This document shows, piece after piece, positions 63,517 to 64,000 of a stretch of 64,000 nucleotides of DNA. The stretch spans positions 664,682 through 728,681 of the forward strand of contig NZ_FOIV01000001.1 in NCBI RefSeq assembly GCF_900109055.1, written 5' to 3'. Positions within the stretch are counted from its first letter, which is position 1. Each line of letters opens with the position of its first letter. The notes under the pieces were generated by a model. That model did not search any database, was not told the DNA's origin, and saw nothing but the letters and a program-made list of their open reading frames with translations. The translations under genes and the position numbers were made by a program. Source of the stretch: Prevotella sp. khp7 (lineage in GTDB: Bacteria > Bacteroidota > Bacteroidia > Bacteroidales > Bacteroidaceae).

Positions 63517-64000
63517 AACCAAAACTCATAAACCTGGATTTTAAGGACACACGCGCCGAAGTCTTTTGCTTCGATTGCGGCACCGATGTCTGCGAATATC
63601 ATGCGATGCTTCATGTCAGCGACCAGCGTTTGCCGTATGCCAAGCAGCTGGAAGCCATTATGAACGCATACCAGACACTACTCGACAAGCTGCCAGGCAC
63701 TCAAGCCGTATTTAAGCGCTACTTCCTGAGCGACGCAGCCAATCAGGCCGACGATGTCATTGTGGCCGATGTCACCGACTGTGCGAAGAGTATCATCCAA
63801 CAGGCCCCGCTCGACGGCACGAAGATTGCCCTGTGGGTCTATCTCATGACCAACGTTCAGACGGGCATGACCAACAGCGGCCTCTATGAGGTCAGTCATG
63901 GCGAGTTCCGCCATCTCTATAATGCCTCAGCCCATAACCTTGCAGCCAACTCAGAATACCAGATGCGTCTGCTCTTCAACGAGTATATCATGCAACTGGC
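63513..64000 (+). CDS. Possible RidA-like/YjgF-related protein (partial, C-terminus beyond window)
   Basis: 162 codons of an open frame that leaves the window, starting MKPKLINLDFKDTRAEVFCFDCG. There is no signal peptide. The segment AVFKRYFLSDAANQADDVIV, then WVYLMTNVQTGM and EFRHLYNASAHNLAANSEYQMRLLFNEYI, resembles divergent RidA/chorismatase-type proteins of Bacteroidales, but I cannot be sure of the family. It overlaps the previous stop codon by 4 nt (ATGA), which ties it to the iron/haem-related operon. Also preceded by a possible promoter of its own. Confidence 0.6.
   Translation, partial: MKPKLINLDFKDTRAEVFCFDCGTDVCEYHAMLHVSDQRLPYAKQLEAIMNAYQTLLDKLPGTQAVFKRYFLSDAANQADDVIVADVTDCAKSIIQQAPLDGTKIALWVYLMTNVQTGMTNSGLYEVSHGEFRHLYNASAHNLAANSEYQMRLLFNEYIMQL

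Noticed and set aside
1..64000. tRNA or rRNA genes, CRISPR arrays, insertion sequences or prophage
   Set aside because: Looked for repeat-spacer patterns, cloverleaf-like segments, transposase or integrase motifs and attachment repeats while reading; none was convincing. A covariance-model scan would be needed for certainty on small RNAs.

Overview
This window looks like a chromosomal segment of an anaerobic Bacteroidales bacterium, most likely Prevotella or Segatella (inference; no rRNA or other marker gene is present). The evidence is Bacteroidota-type promoters (TTTG/TTG at -33, about 20 nt, then TAnnTTTG at -7), a type IX secretion/gliding C-terminal domain, Reg_prop/Y_Y_Y regulators with AraC output, a complex I operon lacking nuoE, nuoF and nuoG, and the methylmalonyl-CoA (succinate to propionate) pathway. 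No rRNA, tRNA, CRISPR array, insertion sequence or prophage was seen. The segment reads as core genome with one carbohydrate-utilisation island.

Layout. 1-5,634 (minus): an operon of a LysM/periplasmic-binding protein, an outer-membrane barrel, a POT peptide transporter, NhaC and an endonuclease/phosphatase-family protein cut by the window edge. 5,730-8,945 (plus): an orphan gliding-motility C-terminal domain protein, then uvrA. 8,946-9,374: a gene-free stretch packed with palindromes, ending in a terminator. 9,375-19,483 (minus): nuoA-B-CD-H-I-J-K-L-M-N. 19,636-28,788 (minus): a beta-mannan operon (GH5 mannanase, acetyl esterase, GH26 mannanase, GH130 phosphorylase, GPH symporter, mannobiose/cellobiose 2-epimerase, PafA-like phosphatase). 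Mannan would be cut and deacetylated outside, mannobiose imported, epimerised to mannosyl-glucose and phosphorolysed to mannose-1-phosphate and glucose. 29,033-29,923 is a BadF-type sugar kinase.

30,067-40,360 (plus): an MscS channel, then a tight five-gene operon (kdsA, kdsD, a degenerate hybrid two-component regulator, a phospholipase D-like protein, an acyltransferase). 40,348-43,452 (minus): a TPR protein and an orphan binding lipoprotein. 43,570-46,953 (plus): radA, pgk and a small lipoprotein. 46,972-52,090 (minus): an FAD reductase and both methylmalonyl-CoA mutase subunits. 52,302-57,219 (plus): a YidE/AspT-type transporter, three subunits of a biotin-dependent Na+-translocating decarboxylase (gamma-like, biotin carrier, beta) and a LuxR-type regulator.

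57,256-64,000 is the most interesting part. A regulator with a RIC/hemerythrin-like di-iron domain fused to a LuxR helix-turn-helix is transcribed divergently from a probable iron/haem-related operon (porin, imelysin lipoprotein, di-haem DUF1111 lipoprotein, a small membrane-anchored protein resembling part of a cytochrome c assembly factor, and a possible RidA-like protein cut by the window edge). The divergent promoter region carries a perfect 16-bp inverted repeat bracketing the regulator's promoter, and a further half-site touching the -33 box of the porin promoter. This suggests an autoregulated, O2-, NO- or iron-responsive module.
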